Source: an uncultured Rikenellaceae bacterium | GTDB taxonomy: Bacteria > Bacteroidota > Bacteroidia > Bacteroidales > Rikenellaceae | Length of the DNA: 64,000 nucleotides | Reading direction: 5' to 3' | Assembly: GCA_949287525.1 (NCBI GenBank) | Contig: CASEGL010000001.1 | Location: 1-64,000, forward strand | Shown: positions 33,213 through 41,640 of the stretch, one piece after another | Layout of the letters: each line of letters begins with the position of its first letter | Position numbering within the stretch: position 1 is the first letter of the stretch | Position numbers and translations under genes: made by a program | Notes under the pieces: generated by a model | What the model was told of the DNA's origin: nothing | The model's input: only the letters and a program-made list of their open reading frames with translations | Databases searched by the model: none

Positions 33213-33333
33213 CCAACGCGCAATAGGACGCGCCGATTTCCGTTAATAAGGTAACGCAGCCCCCTGCCTCACGAACAGCGCAGACAACGACACGAACAAA
33301 CAACCACCACTCGCAACCAACGACATACGCGCC

Positions 33334-34179
33334 ATGATTACCAAAACGCAAAAGGAATACCTCCTGCCGAAAGCCTACGACGCCGCCATACGTGCCGGCG
33401 CGGCCATTCTGGAGATCTACAACAGCAATACGCCGAAAGACATCACCCTCAAAAGCGACCATTCGCCGCTGACGCAGGCCGACCGCACGGCACACGCCTC
33501 GATCCGCGAATACCTCGGCCAGACCCGCATCCCGCTGCTGAGCGAAGAAGGGCGCGAAATGCTCTATACCGAACGCAAGGACTGGGATCTGTTCTGGATG
33601 GTGGATCCGCTCGACGGCACGGTGGAGTTCCTGAAAGGAAACGGCGAATTCACCGTCAACATCGCCCTGATGTGCGACAACAAGCCCGTCTTCGGCGTCA
33701 TCTACGTTCCCTACAAAGAGGTAATCTATTTCTCGGACGACGAACGGGGAGCCTTCCGCTCCCGCAGCATCCTGGCCGATCCGGCCGCTTCGCACACCTA
33801 CGAACAGCTCTTCGAGGGTGCCGAGCCGCTGCCGCTGCAGGCATCGTGCAACCAGCCGCTGCGTATCGCCGTCAGCCGGTCGCACCGCAACGCCGAAACC
33901 GAACGGCTCGTCGCCAACATCTTGAGCCGCTATCCGGATGCCGAGATTATCGAACAGGGCAGTTCCTACAAGCTCTGCCTGCTGGCCGAAGGGTCGATCG
34001 ACTTCTATCCCCGCACCACCGACACCTACGAATGGGATACGGCGGCCGGTGAAGCCATCCTGCGCAAGGCTGGCGGCATCATCTGCCGTGCCGACGACCG
34101 CACCGACCTGCAGTACAACAAGGAATCGCTCGTCAATCCCCATTTCGTGTGCCGGAGCAAAGGGCTGCTCGAACGCTGA
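33334..34179 (+). CDS. cysQ: 3'(2'),5'-bisphosphate nucleotidase CysQ-type
   Basis: A Mg-dependent, lithium-sensitive phosphatase of the inositol monophosphatase superfamily that clears PAP formed in sulfate metabolism. The metal motif is VDPLDGTVEFLKGNGEFT, with upstream LLSEEGRE holding the Glu ligand and the C-terminal EWDTAAGEAILRKAGG holding the second Asp. At 281 residues it fits CysQ better than SuhB. It ends in a long GC-rich terminator. Confidence 0.92.
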   Translation: MITKTQKEYLLPKAYDAAIRAGAAILEIYNSNTPKDITLKSDHSPLTQADRTAHASIREYLGQTRIPLLSEEGREMLYTERKDWDLFWMVDPLDGTVEFLKGNGEFTVNIALMCDNKPVFGVIYVPYKEVIYFSDDERGAFRSRSILADPAASHTYEQLFEGAEPLPLQASCNQPLRIAVSRSHRNAETERLVANILSRYPDAEIIEQGSSYKLCLLAEGSIDFYPRTTDTYEWDTAAGEAILRKAGGIICRADDRTDLQYNKESLVNPHFVCRSKGLLER

Positions 34180-34200
34180 TCCCCGCACACACCGCTATGC

Positions 34201-34241
34201 GCAGGGGCTGCGCCATCGCTGGCGCAGCCCCTGCCTTTTTT
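34201..34241 (+). terminator. cysQ terminator
   Basis: Perfect 15-bp stem (34201-34215 with 34220-34234) and a six-T run. Confidence 0.95.
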
Positions 34242-34259
34242 GTCCCGTTCCGGCACGAA

Positions 34260-35420
34260 TCACTCCAGCGGCACAATCGCCTCGTCGAGCAGCGTCAGCT
34301 TCTCGACACCGCTCCCCGTCACCAGATAGGTATTCTCGATGCCCACCGCACCGACCTGCGGGATCACGAACTTGGGTTCAAAAGCAAAGGTCATCCCCTC
34401 CTGCAGCACATCCTGCGAACGGGGCGTCAGCACCGGCAGTTCATTGACATCCAACCCGATGCCGTGTCCGACAAACCTGGCCTGCAGCCGCGTTCCCATA
34501 AAGCAGCCGCCCAACCCTTCGCGACCGGCCCGCTCCAGGGCGTCGCGATACAGCTGCGCGCAGGAGACACCGGGACGCGCCGTCCGTTCCATCTGCGCCG
34601 CCATGTCACACGACACCCGATGGGCGCGGAGAGCCTCTTCGGGCAGCCGGCCGACAGCAAACACCCGCGTCATGTCGCTCTGATAGGCGGTGTAGTTGCC
34701 CGACATGTCCACCATGACCGCCATGCCCGACGTCAGACGGGTGCCGTTCGCCCCCAGCGGCGAACACGCATGCATCCCCGCCCCGCCGAGGGCGAAGTCG
34801 AAAGGCGACGGCACCTCGGCATTGGGTCCGGCCAGTACGCTGCCCATGAAAATCTCCATATTGGCGCCGTCCGCATGAAAGGTTCCGAACGAGCCGTGCA
34901 GGCGCATCAGCCGTTCGATCTCGATCTGCAACTCCAAGTCGGTCATACCGGCTCGATAGCAGGACGGGATCAGCCGGTACACCTCAACCTGGCGGCGCGC
35001 CGACTGACGCATCTGGTCGATTTCCCACGGCGTCTTAATCATTCGCAGCCGGCGCAGGGCCTGCGATCCGCCCACCGTTTCGGCGGTCGCAAAAACACGC
35101 TGCAGCCGCACACAGTCGGCATAGGAGAGCGCTTCATCCTCCAGCAGCAGCCGGCGCGGCATGGGAAGCCCCGCCTGAGCCAGGGCTTCAGGCAGTTGTT
35201 CGGGCTTCCGGATCGCCGTACAGGCAATCCGGTCCAATGCTGCCGGACGCTTCAGAAAAACATGCGGCTCCCCGCAGAGAGACAGATAGAAATACCCGCC
35301 GACAACCCGCCCCGTCAGCCAATAAAGATTGCGGTTGGATGCCACCAGACAGCCGTCGGCCCGCATGTCGGCCATCGCCTGGCGAAGCCGCTCCCACTTC
35401 CATTCCAATTCGTTCGTCAT
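34260..35420 (-). CDS. M24 family metallopeptidase (Xaa-Pro peptidase-like)
   Basis: Encodes 386 residues. The N-terminal creatinase-like domain (GCLVASNRNLYWLTG) is followed by a pita-bread domain. The five metal ligands are visible: Asp in MVMVDMSGN, Asp in YQSDMTRVF, His in FVGHGIGLD, Glu in FAFEPKF and Glu in GIENTYLV. This fits Xaa-Pro aminopeptidase or prolidase; the exact cleavage cannot be read off. No signal peptide is present, so it is cytoplasmic. The start MTNELEWKWER follows a TATCTTTG box at 35455. Confidence 0.92.
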   Translation of the reverse strand: MTNELEWKWERLRQAMADMRADGCLVASNRNLYWLTGRVVGGYFYLSLCGEPHVFLKRPAALDRIACTAIRKPEQLPEALAQAGLPMPRRLLLEDEALSYADCVRLQRVFATAETVGGSQALRRLRMIKTPWEIDQMRQSARRQVEVYRLIPSCYRAGMTDLELQIEIERLMRLHGSFGTFHADGANMEIFMGSVLAGPNAEVPSPFDFALGGAGMHACSPLGANGTRLTSGMAVMVDMSGNYTAYQSDMTRVFAVGRLPEEALRAHRVSCDMAAQMERTARPGVSCAQLYRDALERAGREGLGGCFMGTRLQARFVGHGIGLDVNELPVLTPRSQDVLQEGMTFAFEPKFVIPQVGAVGIENTYLVTGSGVEKLTLLDEAIVPLE

Positions 35421-35454
35421 ACACTCCTCGCTTATGCTACGGTTTCCTGCAGTG

Positions 35455-35462
35455 CAAAGATA
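35455..35462 (-). promoter_or_regulatory. -7 box TATCTTTG for M24 peptidase
   Basis: TAnnTTTG match 34 nt before the start. Confidence 0.6.
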
Positions 35463-35593
35463 GCCGCCGAACGGCAACCTCACACATCCTTCCCCGACAG
35501 AACGGCATGCAGCCCCGCCCTTCCCGCATGTCGGGACAGCCGTTCCTCACCGCACCCGCTCCCGTGGACAGAACAAGATCTACCGAAAAGCCA

Positions 35594-35623
35594 TTGACAG
35601 ATACGGAAATTTTATTAATTTTG
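35594..35623 (+). promoter_or_regulatory. Promoter of BACON lipoprotein
   Basis: TTG (35594-35596), 19 nt, then TAATTTTG (35616-35623). A 75-nt AT-rich leader separates it from the ATG. Confidence 0.7.
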
Positions 35624-35698
35624 ACATTTGGCTGGATATTCGTATCATCTATCCCATACCCATCCATCCACAAATTAACCAAACACACCTTCAATCCT

Positions 35699-37138
35699 AT
35701 GAAACAGCAGTTCTTTTTGCTGGGCAGCATGCTTTCATTGGCATTGCTGACAATCGTCGGATGTACCAAACAGAATTCCTCCGACTACATCAACCTGAGC
35801 CAACAAGCCGGCACCCTGGCCGCAACGGTCGACACTCCGCTGACGATCACAATCGAAGCCTCCCAAAGCTGGACAGCCACTTCCAGCGACACCTGGCTGA
35901 TTCCCGAAAAAGTGGACGAAAACACACTCAGCATCACCGCCAATGACAATACGGATGCCAATGAACGCGAAGGCATCATCTCTGTTACCGCAGGACAGGC
36001 GCTCGTCTATATCATCATCAACCAGCTGGGCTACGACTCGCCCATCCACTTCCGCGAACTGAGCTGCTTCCAGTACGATGCAGCCGTATCGCCTGACGGC
36101 ACCTACGTCGGCGGTTTCATCTATTCGGTAGACGAAATGTCGAACGGTTTCTTCCAGCCGGTCATCATCGAAACGGCTACGGATACGTGGCATTATCTGG
36201 ACACCTATCCCCAGAGCAAATACGACCTTACCCGCACCAGCGTCATCACCAATGACGGTCTGCTGTTCATCGAGAACAACAACGGCGGCGGCCAGATCAT
36301 CTTCTCGCTGACCGAAGAACCGCTCATTCCGGATGCCAGCTCGGCCGGCTTCTCGACGCTTCCCGTCATCCAGGGTACCGCATCCGACGGTACGACCTGG
36401 GTAGGATACTGCATGAAAGACGGCTTCTACTGCCCCGTCATCTGGCGCGCCGGCGTTGCCGAGGAGCTTCCCTGGCCCGAAAAGAACTTCCGTGACGAAC
36501 CGTTCCTGAACGGCATCATCGCCCGCGGCATCTCGGCTGACGGTACGGTCGCTTACGGCTCGACATGGGACAACTACGACTTCGGCATGGTCTATTGGAA
36601 AGACGGCGAAGTACACTATGTCGGCGAGGATGTACGCGAAGTGACTGAAATTACGGTAGACACCGTAACGGGTCCCGTACAGACGCACATGGCCAGCGGC
36701 ATGACCTGCACGTCGGAGATGTACAAAGTCTGCCCGAACGGCGAATGGATCGCCGGCACCTACCGTTCCGAGATCCAGCCCGGCGAAGGCGAAGCTCCGG
36801 TAACCTCCGACTACAAAGCCGCCTTCTACAACACGGTTGAGAAGAAGACCTACTTCGCAGACGGCTTCGCAACCGCCATCGGCGTGACCAACGAAGGCAT
36901 CGGCTTTGTCAGCGCAAGCAACCTGGCCATCTCCACCTGCAACGTGTACGACATCAAGAACGGCACGGATCTGGGCAGCATCAACGACTGGGTACTCCGC
37001 GAATACGGCTACATCCTGCCGCAGGGTTACGCCCAGTACGCTTCGGAGGACAAAAAGACCCTGTTCGGCAGCTTCATGGTTATGGACGACGGCCTGACCA
37101 CCACCCACAGCTGGTACCTCCACAACACAGAGAACTAA
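35699..37138 (+). CDS. BACON-domain lipoprotein with beta-propeller-like repeats
   Basis: A 479-residue exported lipoprotein: MKQQFFLLGSMLSLALLTIVGC, with the lipid Cys at 22. Residues about 28-105 fit a BACON domain (LTITIEASQSWTATSSDTW, LSITANDNTDANEREGIISV), a carbohydrate- or mucin-associated fold of Bacteroidetes surface proteins. The rest has repeated blocks of a Gly-aromatic turn followed by a 'xPVIW/xxVYWKDGE' strand (YVGGFIYS, WVGYCMKDGFYCPVIW, AYGSTWDNYDFGMVYW, IAGTYRS), suggesting a blade-like repeat fold. No enzyme motif is seen. It stands alone between a promoter and a terminator. Confidence 0.78.
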   Translation: MKQQFFLLGSMLSLALLTIVGCTKQNSSDYINLSQQAGTLAATVDTPLTITIEASQSWTATSSDTWLIPEKVDENTLSITANDNTDANEREGIISVTAGQALVYIIINQLGYDSPIHFRELSCFQYDAAVSPDGTYVGGFIYSVDEMSNGFFQPVIIETATDTWHYLDTYPQSKYDLTRTSVITNDGLLFIENNNGGGQIIFSLTEEPLIPDASSAGFSTLPVIQGTASDGTTWVGYCMKDGFYCPVIWRAGVAEELPWPEKNFRDEPFLNGIIARGISADGTVAYGSTWDNYDFGMVYWKDGEVHYVGEDVREVTEITVDTVTGPVQTHMASGMTCTSEMYKVCPNGEWIAGTYRSEIQPGEGEAPVTSDYKAAFYNTVEKKTYFADGFATAIGVTNEGIGFVSASNLAISTCNVYDIKNGTDLGSINDWVLREYGYILPQGYAQYASEDKKTLFGSFMVMDDGLTTTHSWYLHNTEN

Positions 37139-37166
37139 CCACTCTCCCTGCGTACAAATCCGCACA

Positions 37167-37203
37167 AAGCGGGACGGAGCATTCGGGTTCCGTCCCGCTT
37201 TTC
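37167..37203 (+). terminator. Terminator after BACON lipoprotein
   Basis: Twelve-bp stem (37167-37178 with 37189-37200) followed by TTCCTTT. Confidence 0.8.
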
Positions 37204-37270
37204 CTTTCCGTCCGTTCACGCTTTCTCCACCCAACCGGCCCTAAAAAGCGGAATGACTGCAGAAAAATGA

Positions 37271-37278
37271 TAAATTTG
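37271..37278 (+). promoter_or_regulatory. -7 box TAAATTTG for cation efflux gene
   Basis: TAnnTTTG match 45 nt before the ATG. Confidence 0.6.
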
Positions 37279-37323
37279 CAGATCGGCATATGCCGATGCA
37301 CAACTCTTTTGCACCGACACCCA

Positions 37324-38253
37324 ATGGAAGCACCCATCCAATCCCGCGAAAAAGTGCTGATCCAGACCTCATGGATCAGCACCATCGGCAACGCCATCCT
37401 CTCCGCAGCCAAGATCGGCATCGGTTTCATGGCAGGCAGCCTGGCCGTACTGAGCGACGGTATCGATTCGGCGACGGATGTCATCATCTCGATCGTCATA
37501 ATCCTGGCCGCCCGCATCATCAGCAAACCGCCGTCGAAGAAATACCCCTACGGATACGAAAAGGCGGAGACGATCGCCACGAAGATACTCTCGCTGGTCA
37601 TTTTCTATGCCGGCGTCCAGATGCTCATCTCGTCCATCTCCAACCTCGTCTCGCCCGAACCGAAAGAGATGCCCGCAGCAATCGCCATCTACGTCACCCT
37701 CTTCTCCATCGTCGGCAAACTGCTGCTGGCGCTGTACCAGTACCGGGCGGGGCGCCGCATCGGCAGCTCGCTGCTGACCGCCAATGCCGTGAACATGCGC
37801 AACGACGTCATCATCTCGTGTGGCGTTCTCGTCGGCCTGGCCTTCACCTTCCTGTTGAAGCTGCCGATTCTGGACACCATCACGGGTCTGGTCATCAGCC
37901 TCTTCATCATCCGCTCCTCCATCAAGATCTTTATGGATTCCAACGTGGAGCTGATGGACGGCGTAAAAGACGAGTCGATCTACCGCCGCATCTTCGAGGC
38001 CGTCGAAGCCGTGGACGGCGCCCACAACCCCCATCGCGTCCGCTCGCGCCAGATCGGCAACCTGTACATGGTGGTGCTGGACATCGAGGTGGACGGCTCG
38101 ATTACGGTCACCGCGGCACACCGGATCGCCAATGAAGTGGAACACAGCATCAAGGCACGCATCGACAACATCTACGACATCGTGGTGCATGTGGAACCCG
38201 AAGGGGTGCATCACGACACTGAAAAGTTCGGCATCGACCGCGGCATGGTATAA
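37324..38253 (+). CDS. Cation diffusion facilitator (divalent metal exporter)
   Basis: A 309-residue CDF transporter: six predicted helices, then a C-terminal cytoplasmic ferredoxin-like domain (AVDGAHNPHRVRSRQIGN ... VHVEPEGVH). The transport site is visible: TM2 carries D48-x3-D52 (DSATD) and TM5 has N157-x3-D161 (NMRND). Zinc exporters usually have His in TM5 (HxxxD), so Asn here points to a different metal, possibly manganese. It probably exports metal from the cytoplasm by proton antiport. It is monocistronic, between a -7 box and a terminator. Confidence 0.92.
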   Translation: MEAPIQSREKVLIQTSWISTIGNAILSAAKIGIGFMAGSLAVLSDGIDSATDVIISIVIILAARIISKPPSKKYPYGYEKAETIATKILSLVIFYAGVQMLISSISNLVSPEPKEMPAAIAIYVTLFSIVGKLLLALYQYRAGRRIGSSLLTANAVNMRNDVIISCGVLVGLAFTFLLKLPILDTITGLVISLFIIRSSIKIFMDSNVELMDGVKDESIYRRIFEAVEAVDGAHNPHRVRSRQIGNLYMVVLDIEVDGSITVTAAHRIANEVEHSIKARIDNIYDIVVHVEPEGVHHDTEKFGIDRGMV

Positions 38254-38284
38254 TCCGACACCTACCCGTGCCGTCATGCAAACC

Positions 38285-38318
38285 GAAGGCAGGGAGCGGT
38301 TCCCTGCCTTCCTCATTT
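38285..38318 (+). terminator. Terminator after cation efflux gene
   Basis: Perfect 11-bp stem (38285-38295 with 38301-38311) followed by CTCATTT. Confidence 0.8.
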
Positions 38319-38378
38319 ACAGAAACACTGAACATCCGGCAATTCGCACCGTATGAGAATGAATGTGTGTCGGATAGA

Positions 38379-38744
38379 CTAACTCACCGTCCGTACTTTC
38401 GCCTTGCGGGTGCAGAAACGGCGGCACTGCAGCCGGATATCGTAACCGAGCATCGCCCCCAGCATGAAATCTTCCTCCGGCGTCAATTCGTTCAGCGGCT
38501 TCCCGACAAAGGCCGCCACCGCATCGAGACAAATCCGTTCACCGAAAAAAAGATTGACATTGCGGTTGCCAAGCTCCTGCGCCAGATAGGCAATTCCCTG
38601 CCGGTCAAGCCGTTCCTTGAGCAGTGCGGCACACGTAGGACATACCGTACACAAAGCCAGGCTGCGCACCCCTTTCTTATATTCATAAATGAGGTGCAAG
38701 GCCATCTGCATCTTGCCCGCACGAGCATAATCCTGAGGTGTCAT
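38379..38744 (-). CDS. DUF2023 protein, cysteine-rich
   Basis: A 121-residue protein matching DUF2023, a small family found beside flavodoxin in Bacteroidetes. The core has a YEYKKGVRSLALCT strand, RLDRQGIAYLAQEL, NRNVNLFFGE and the C-terminal TPEEDFMLGAMLGYD. Cysteines lie at 32, 35 and 38 (CTVCPTC), at 72, and at 107 and 111; such a set could bind a metal or an Fe-S cluster. Function is unknown. The start MTPQDYARAGK, 5 nt after the flavodoxin stop, is chosen; a longer frame would begin inside flavodoxin. Confidence 0.8.
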   Translation of the reverse strand: MTPQDYARAGKMQMALHLIYEYKKGVRSLALCTVCPTCAALLKERLDRQGIAYLAQELGNRNVNLFFGERICLDAVAAFVGKPLNELTPEEDFMLGAMLGYDIRLQCRRFCTRKAKVRTVS

Positions 38745-38749
38745 ACCGG

Positions 38750-39241
38750 CTACGCATTTTGAACAGCCAGCACCCACGCCTCCATCCGTTCTTCCGTCTT
38801 GTCGGGTTCGTCATCATCGGCCACCAGACCGAGTACCCGATCGCCGTCGAACGCCCTCGATTCGGCCACCGCATAACCGTCGGCTGCCATCGCGCCAACG
38901 AACACACAACCCGATCCGAACAATTCCTCGTGCAGAATGCCCAGCGCATCACAGAACGTATCGGGAAACGAACCGCTGTTGCCACAACCGAAAAAGCCGA
39001 CCTTTTTCCCTGTCAGATCCTCTTTTTTGAGTGCTTCCACGAATGCATACCAGTCATCCTGCAGGTCACCGGCACCCCATGTCGAAGAACCGAGCAACAA
39101 GAGGTCGTATCCTTTCACCGCATCGGCGGACACATCGGCTACGTTGTGTATATCGGAGGTCCCTACCCCCAGTTTTGCCGCAATCTCATTGGCCAGCGAC
39201 TCGGTATTGCCGGTCGAACTGCCATAAAAAATGCCTGTCAT
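38750..39241 (-). CDS. fldA: Flavodoxin (FldA-type)
   Basis: Encodes 163 residues. A small FMN electron carrier used in place of ferredoxin, often under iron limitation. The phosphate loop is GSSTGNTESLA near the N-terminus; the FMN-flanking aromatic loops are GSSTWGAGDLQDDWYAF and FGCGNSGSFPDTFCDALG. At this length it is a long-chain flavodoxin. It overlaps the upstream DUF4491 gene by an ATGA start/stop and is followed at once by DUF2023, so the three are probably co-translated. Confidence 0.96.
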   Translation of the reverse strand: MTGIFYGSSTGNTESLANEIAAKLGVGTSDIHNVADVSADAVKGYDLLLLGSSTWGAGDLQDDWYAFVEALKKEDLTGKKVGFFGCGNSGSFPDTFCDALGILHEELFGSGCVFVGAMAADGYAVAESRAFDGDRVLGLVADDDEPDKTEERMEAWVLAVQNA

Positions 39242-39582
39242 AGCTGTACTTTTTTGGATTTATGAAAACTGTGATCTCTTCTTCGTTTCGGATTCTCCGG
39301 AAACCAGCCTTTCTCCACCCGTTTGCGCTGCTGGAACACCTCCAGAATACTCCAGAACGACGAAAATGCCGTCACCCCCAACAACACCGATACGATCAGG
39401 CTATCTACTGACAGCGAGGCGACAGCCGTCACGACGCCAAGCAGCAGAAACCCCCACCACACACGCACGCCGAACCAGTACTCTCCCTTGACGACGAGCG
39501 GATGAAAAATGCCGATAATCAAAAAGGTGCAAAAGCCGATCACCAGGCCGGCAAAACGATCCATTTCAAACCATGCACCCAT
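39238..39582 (-). CDS. DUF4491 membrane protein
   Basis: A 114-residue protein with three hydrophobic helices (about 9-27, 42-58 and 60-83) and a basic tail (RKRVEKGWFPENPKRRR). It fits DUF4491: FAGLVIGFCTFLIIGIFHPL, then KGEYWFGVRVWWGFLLLG. Function is unknown. A later in-frame Met (MDRFAG, 39564) could be the true start. It opens the flavodoxin operon. Confidence 0.75.
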   Translation of the reverse strand: MGAWFEMDRFAGLVIGFCTFLIIGIFHPLVVKGEYWFGVRVWWGFLLLGVVTAVASLSVDSLIVSVLLGVTAFSSFWSILEVFQQRKRVEKGWFPENPKRRRDHSFHKSKKVQL

Positions 39583-39736
39583 ATATCATTGATTGTAGAG
39601 TCCGTTATTCCCTTGTTGCGGATGCCGGCAGCATGGTCCGGCACCCTCCGCCCCCCTTGTTTCCCAGCAGAATCGAAGATTGGCTTCCATGACAAAAGTA
39701 CCCTGCCGGTCACAAAACCGCAATCCCAAGATGTAA

Positions 39737-39767
39737 TGAAAAAAGGCGTTCGAATCGAACGCCTTTT
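39737..39767 (-). terminator. Terminator of AI-2E family gene
   Basis: AAAAGGCGTTCG (39741-39752) pairs with CGAACGCCTTTT (39756-39767); a T run follows on the minus strand. Confidence 0.85.
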
Positions 39768-39796
39768 CGCTTTGTGTCGGCAACATCCGCAGCCGG

Positions 39797-40921
39797 CTAC
39801 ATCTTTTCCGTCAATTTGCGGACAATCTTGAAATGGTTGAAAAACTCCTTGCCGATCACGCGCAGCACCGTATAGGTCGGTATGGCAAGCAGCATGCCCA
39901 CCACGCCGGCAAAATGGCCTGCCATCAGGATGACGATGAAGATTTCGAGCGGATGGGCATTCACGCTGTTGGAATAGAACAACGGCTGCAGGACGAGGTT
40001 GTCGATCAGCTGGGCAATGCCGATGGTCCCTGCCAGCGAAACCACAATGAACAGCAACGTCGTCCCCTCGTCCACGAAAGCAATGCTGACCAACAGGCTG
40101 ATGCCGAAACCGAGCCACGGCCCCACATAAGGGATTACGTTCAATATGCCGACAATCAGACCGATAAAAATGGCATTCTGCGGCAAATAGCCGCAACAGA
40201 TCAATGCAATGGAGACGAGCAGCATCATGATGGTCGATTCGGCGAGAATACCGAGGAAATAACGCGACAACAACGCCGAGACCGACCCCAGCGCATGACG
40301 CACGTTGGCCTCATACCGCGTCGGCGTCACCGCCAGAATGATGCGCAGAAACATGTCATCGTCTTTCAGGAAGAAAAACGTGATGAACGTGATGGAAAAA
40401 AGAGCGACCACGGCATTGGCCACGCCCGATACCAGGGAGCCGAAGAACCGGTTGAGCAAATCGACATTGAACAGCCTTCCCACCTGCTGGCTGATCGTAT
40501 CGGAAATGGAGAGCGTAGAGGTCGTAAACGAGAAATACTGCTCCAGAAAATGCTGGAAACGCGACAGCGCATCATCAAAAGAGGAGAGCAGCGATGAAAG
40601 ATCGACTGAGGCCAGAGCAGTCAGCTTACTGAAAATCAGCGGGATGAAAATGGCAAACACTGTAACGCCCACCCCCCACAGCACAAGCAGCACGAGCAGT
40701 GCGGCCGCCCAGTTCGGAACCGAACGTCCGCGCACGCGCAACCGCTTGATGCTGCGCACCAGCGGTGCGCCGATAATAGCCAGCACAGCGGATATGATCA
40801 CATAGCCGACGATCTCCCGAAAATACCACAACAGGGCGAGTACGACGAGTGTCGCCACTACCCCGACCACATAGCCTGTCGTCCGGCGGCCGGACTTCAA
40901 CTCGCCGTTGTCCTGTGCCAT
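39797..40921 (-). CDS. AI-2E family transporter (PerM/TqsA-like permease)
   Basis: A 374-residue membrane protein with the AI-2E/UPF0118 layout: paired helices at about 15-60, a mid-protein extramembrane region (TALASVDLSSLLSSF to VGRLFN), then five or six further helices with the family motif GLIVGILNVIPYVGPWLG. Known members transport AI-2 or act in Na+/H+ exchange; the substrate cannot be read here. The start MAQDNGELKSG is chosen; the longer frame overlaps psd. It is 7 nt downstream of psd. Confidence 0.88.
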   Translation of the reverse strand: MAQDNGELKSGRRTTGYVVGVVATLVVLALLWYFREIVGYVIISAVLAIIGAPLVRSIKRLRVRGRSVPNWAAALLVLLVLWGVGVTVFAIFIPLIFSKLTALASVDLSSLLSSFDDALSRFQHFLEQYFSFTTSTLSISDTISQQVGRLFNVDLLNRFFGSLVSGVANAVVALFSITFITFFFLKDDDMFLRIILAVTPTRYEANVRHALGSVSALLSRYFLGILAESTIMMLLVSIALICCGYLPQNAIFIGLIVGILNVIPYVGPWLGFGISLLVSIAFVDEGTTLLFIVVSLAGTIGIAQLIDNLVLQPLFYSNSVNAHPLEIFIVILMAGHFAGVVGMLLAIPTYTVLRVIGKEFFNHFKIVRKLTEKM

Positions 40922-40928
40922 ACGTTCC

Positions 40929-41597
40929 TCAACGTTTGAGCCGCGCCAGCGGTGTCTGGCCACCGACCACTTTGTCTCCCAACCCTACCAGCACTTCACT
41001 GCCGAGGGGCAGGAAAATGTCGATGCGCGAACCGAACTTGATGAAGCCGTATTTGGCGGTCTGCTCCGCCTGGTGGCCGACTTCGGCATAGTTCACGATG
41101 CGACGCGCCACCAGACCGGCAATCTGCCGGAACAGGATCTGTTCGTGTCCGGTATCGACCACTGTCGTCGTCCGTTCATTCTCCTCGGAGGATTTGGGAT
41201 GCCAGGCGACAAAGAAGCGTCCCTCGTGTTTGTTGCGATAGACGACGCGCCCGCCGACGGGATACCAGTTGGCATGCACGTTGGTCAGCGACATGAAGAC
41301 CGAGACCTGAATGCAGCGGCACTTCAGGTATTCCCCCTCGTATACCTCCTCGACAACGACCACCTTGCCGTCGGCACTGGAGAAGACCAGATCGGGATCC
41401 TGCAGGCGCCTGCGGCGCGTAGGCTCCCGGAAAAAGAGCATCACGCAGAACAGCAGCCCCCAGCAAATCACAACGAGCAGCCATGCCACCCAGTCGGGCA
41501 TGCCGCGATGCGCCTCGTACGATGCGACAGCCGTCACCAGCACCGCTATCGCGAGTGTATATAAAATAATCGATCGACCTTCGTTAGCCAGTTTCAT
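40929..41597 (-). CDS. psd: Phosphatidylserine decarboxylase family protein
   Basis: Makes phosphatidylethanolamine from phosphatidylserine. It is the short bacterial form (222 residues) that self-cleaves to a pyruvoyl enzyme; the cleavage site is Gly-Ser in YGFIKFGSRIDIFLP near the C-terminus. A hydrophobic pair of helices (about 9-26 and 36-54) anchors it; NVHANWYPVGGRVVY is the usual substrate region. It lies downstream of cdsA, which supplies CDP-diacylglycerol, the precursor pathway. Confidence 0.93.
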   Translation of the reverse strand: MKLANEGRSIILYTLAIAVLVTAVASYEAHRGMPDWVAWLLVVICWGLLFCVMLFFREPTRRRRLQDPDLVFSSADGKVVVVEEVYEGEYLKCRCIQVSVFMSLTNVHANWYPVGGRVVYRNKHEGRFFVAWHPKSSEENERTTTVVDTGHEQILFRQIAGLVARRIVNYAEVGHQAEQTAKYGFIKFGSRIDIFLPLGSEVLVGLGDKVVGGQTPLARLKR

Positions 41598-41640
41598 GAC
41601 CGGAATTCAAATCTATATTTCCGCTGCACCACAAATGCGC

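Noticed and set aside
39601-39740. Possible small gene or RNA between DUF4491 and the AI-2E gene
   Set aside because: No start with plausible codon use, no promoter box and no extended helix apart from the AI-2E terminator.
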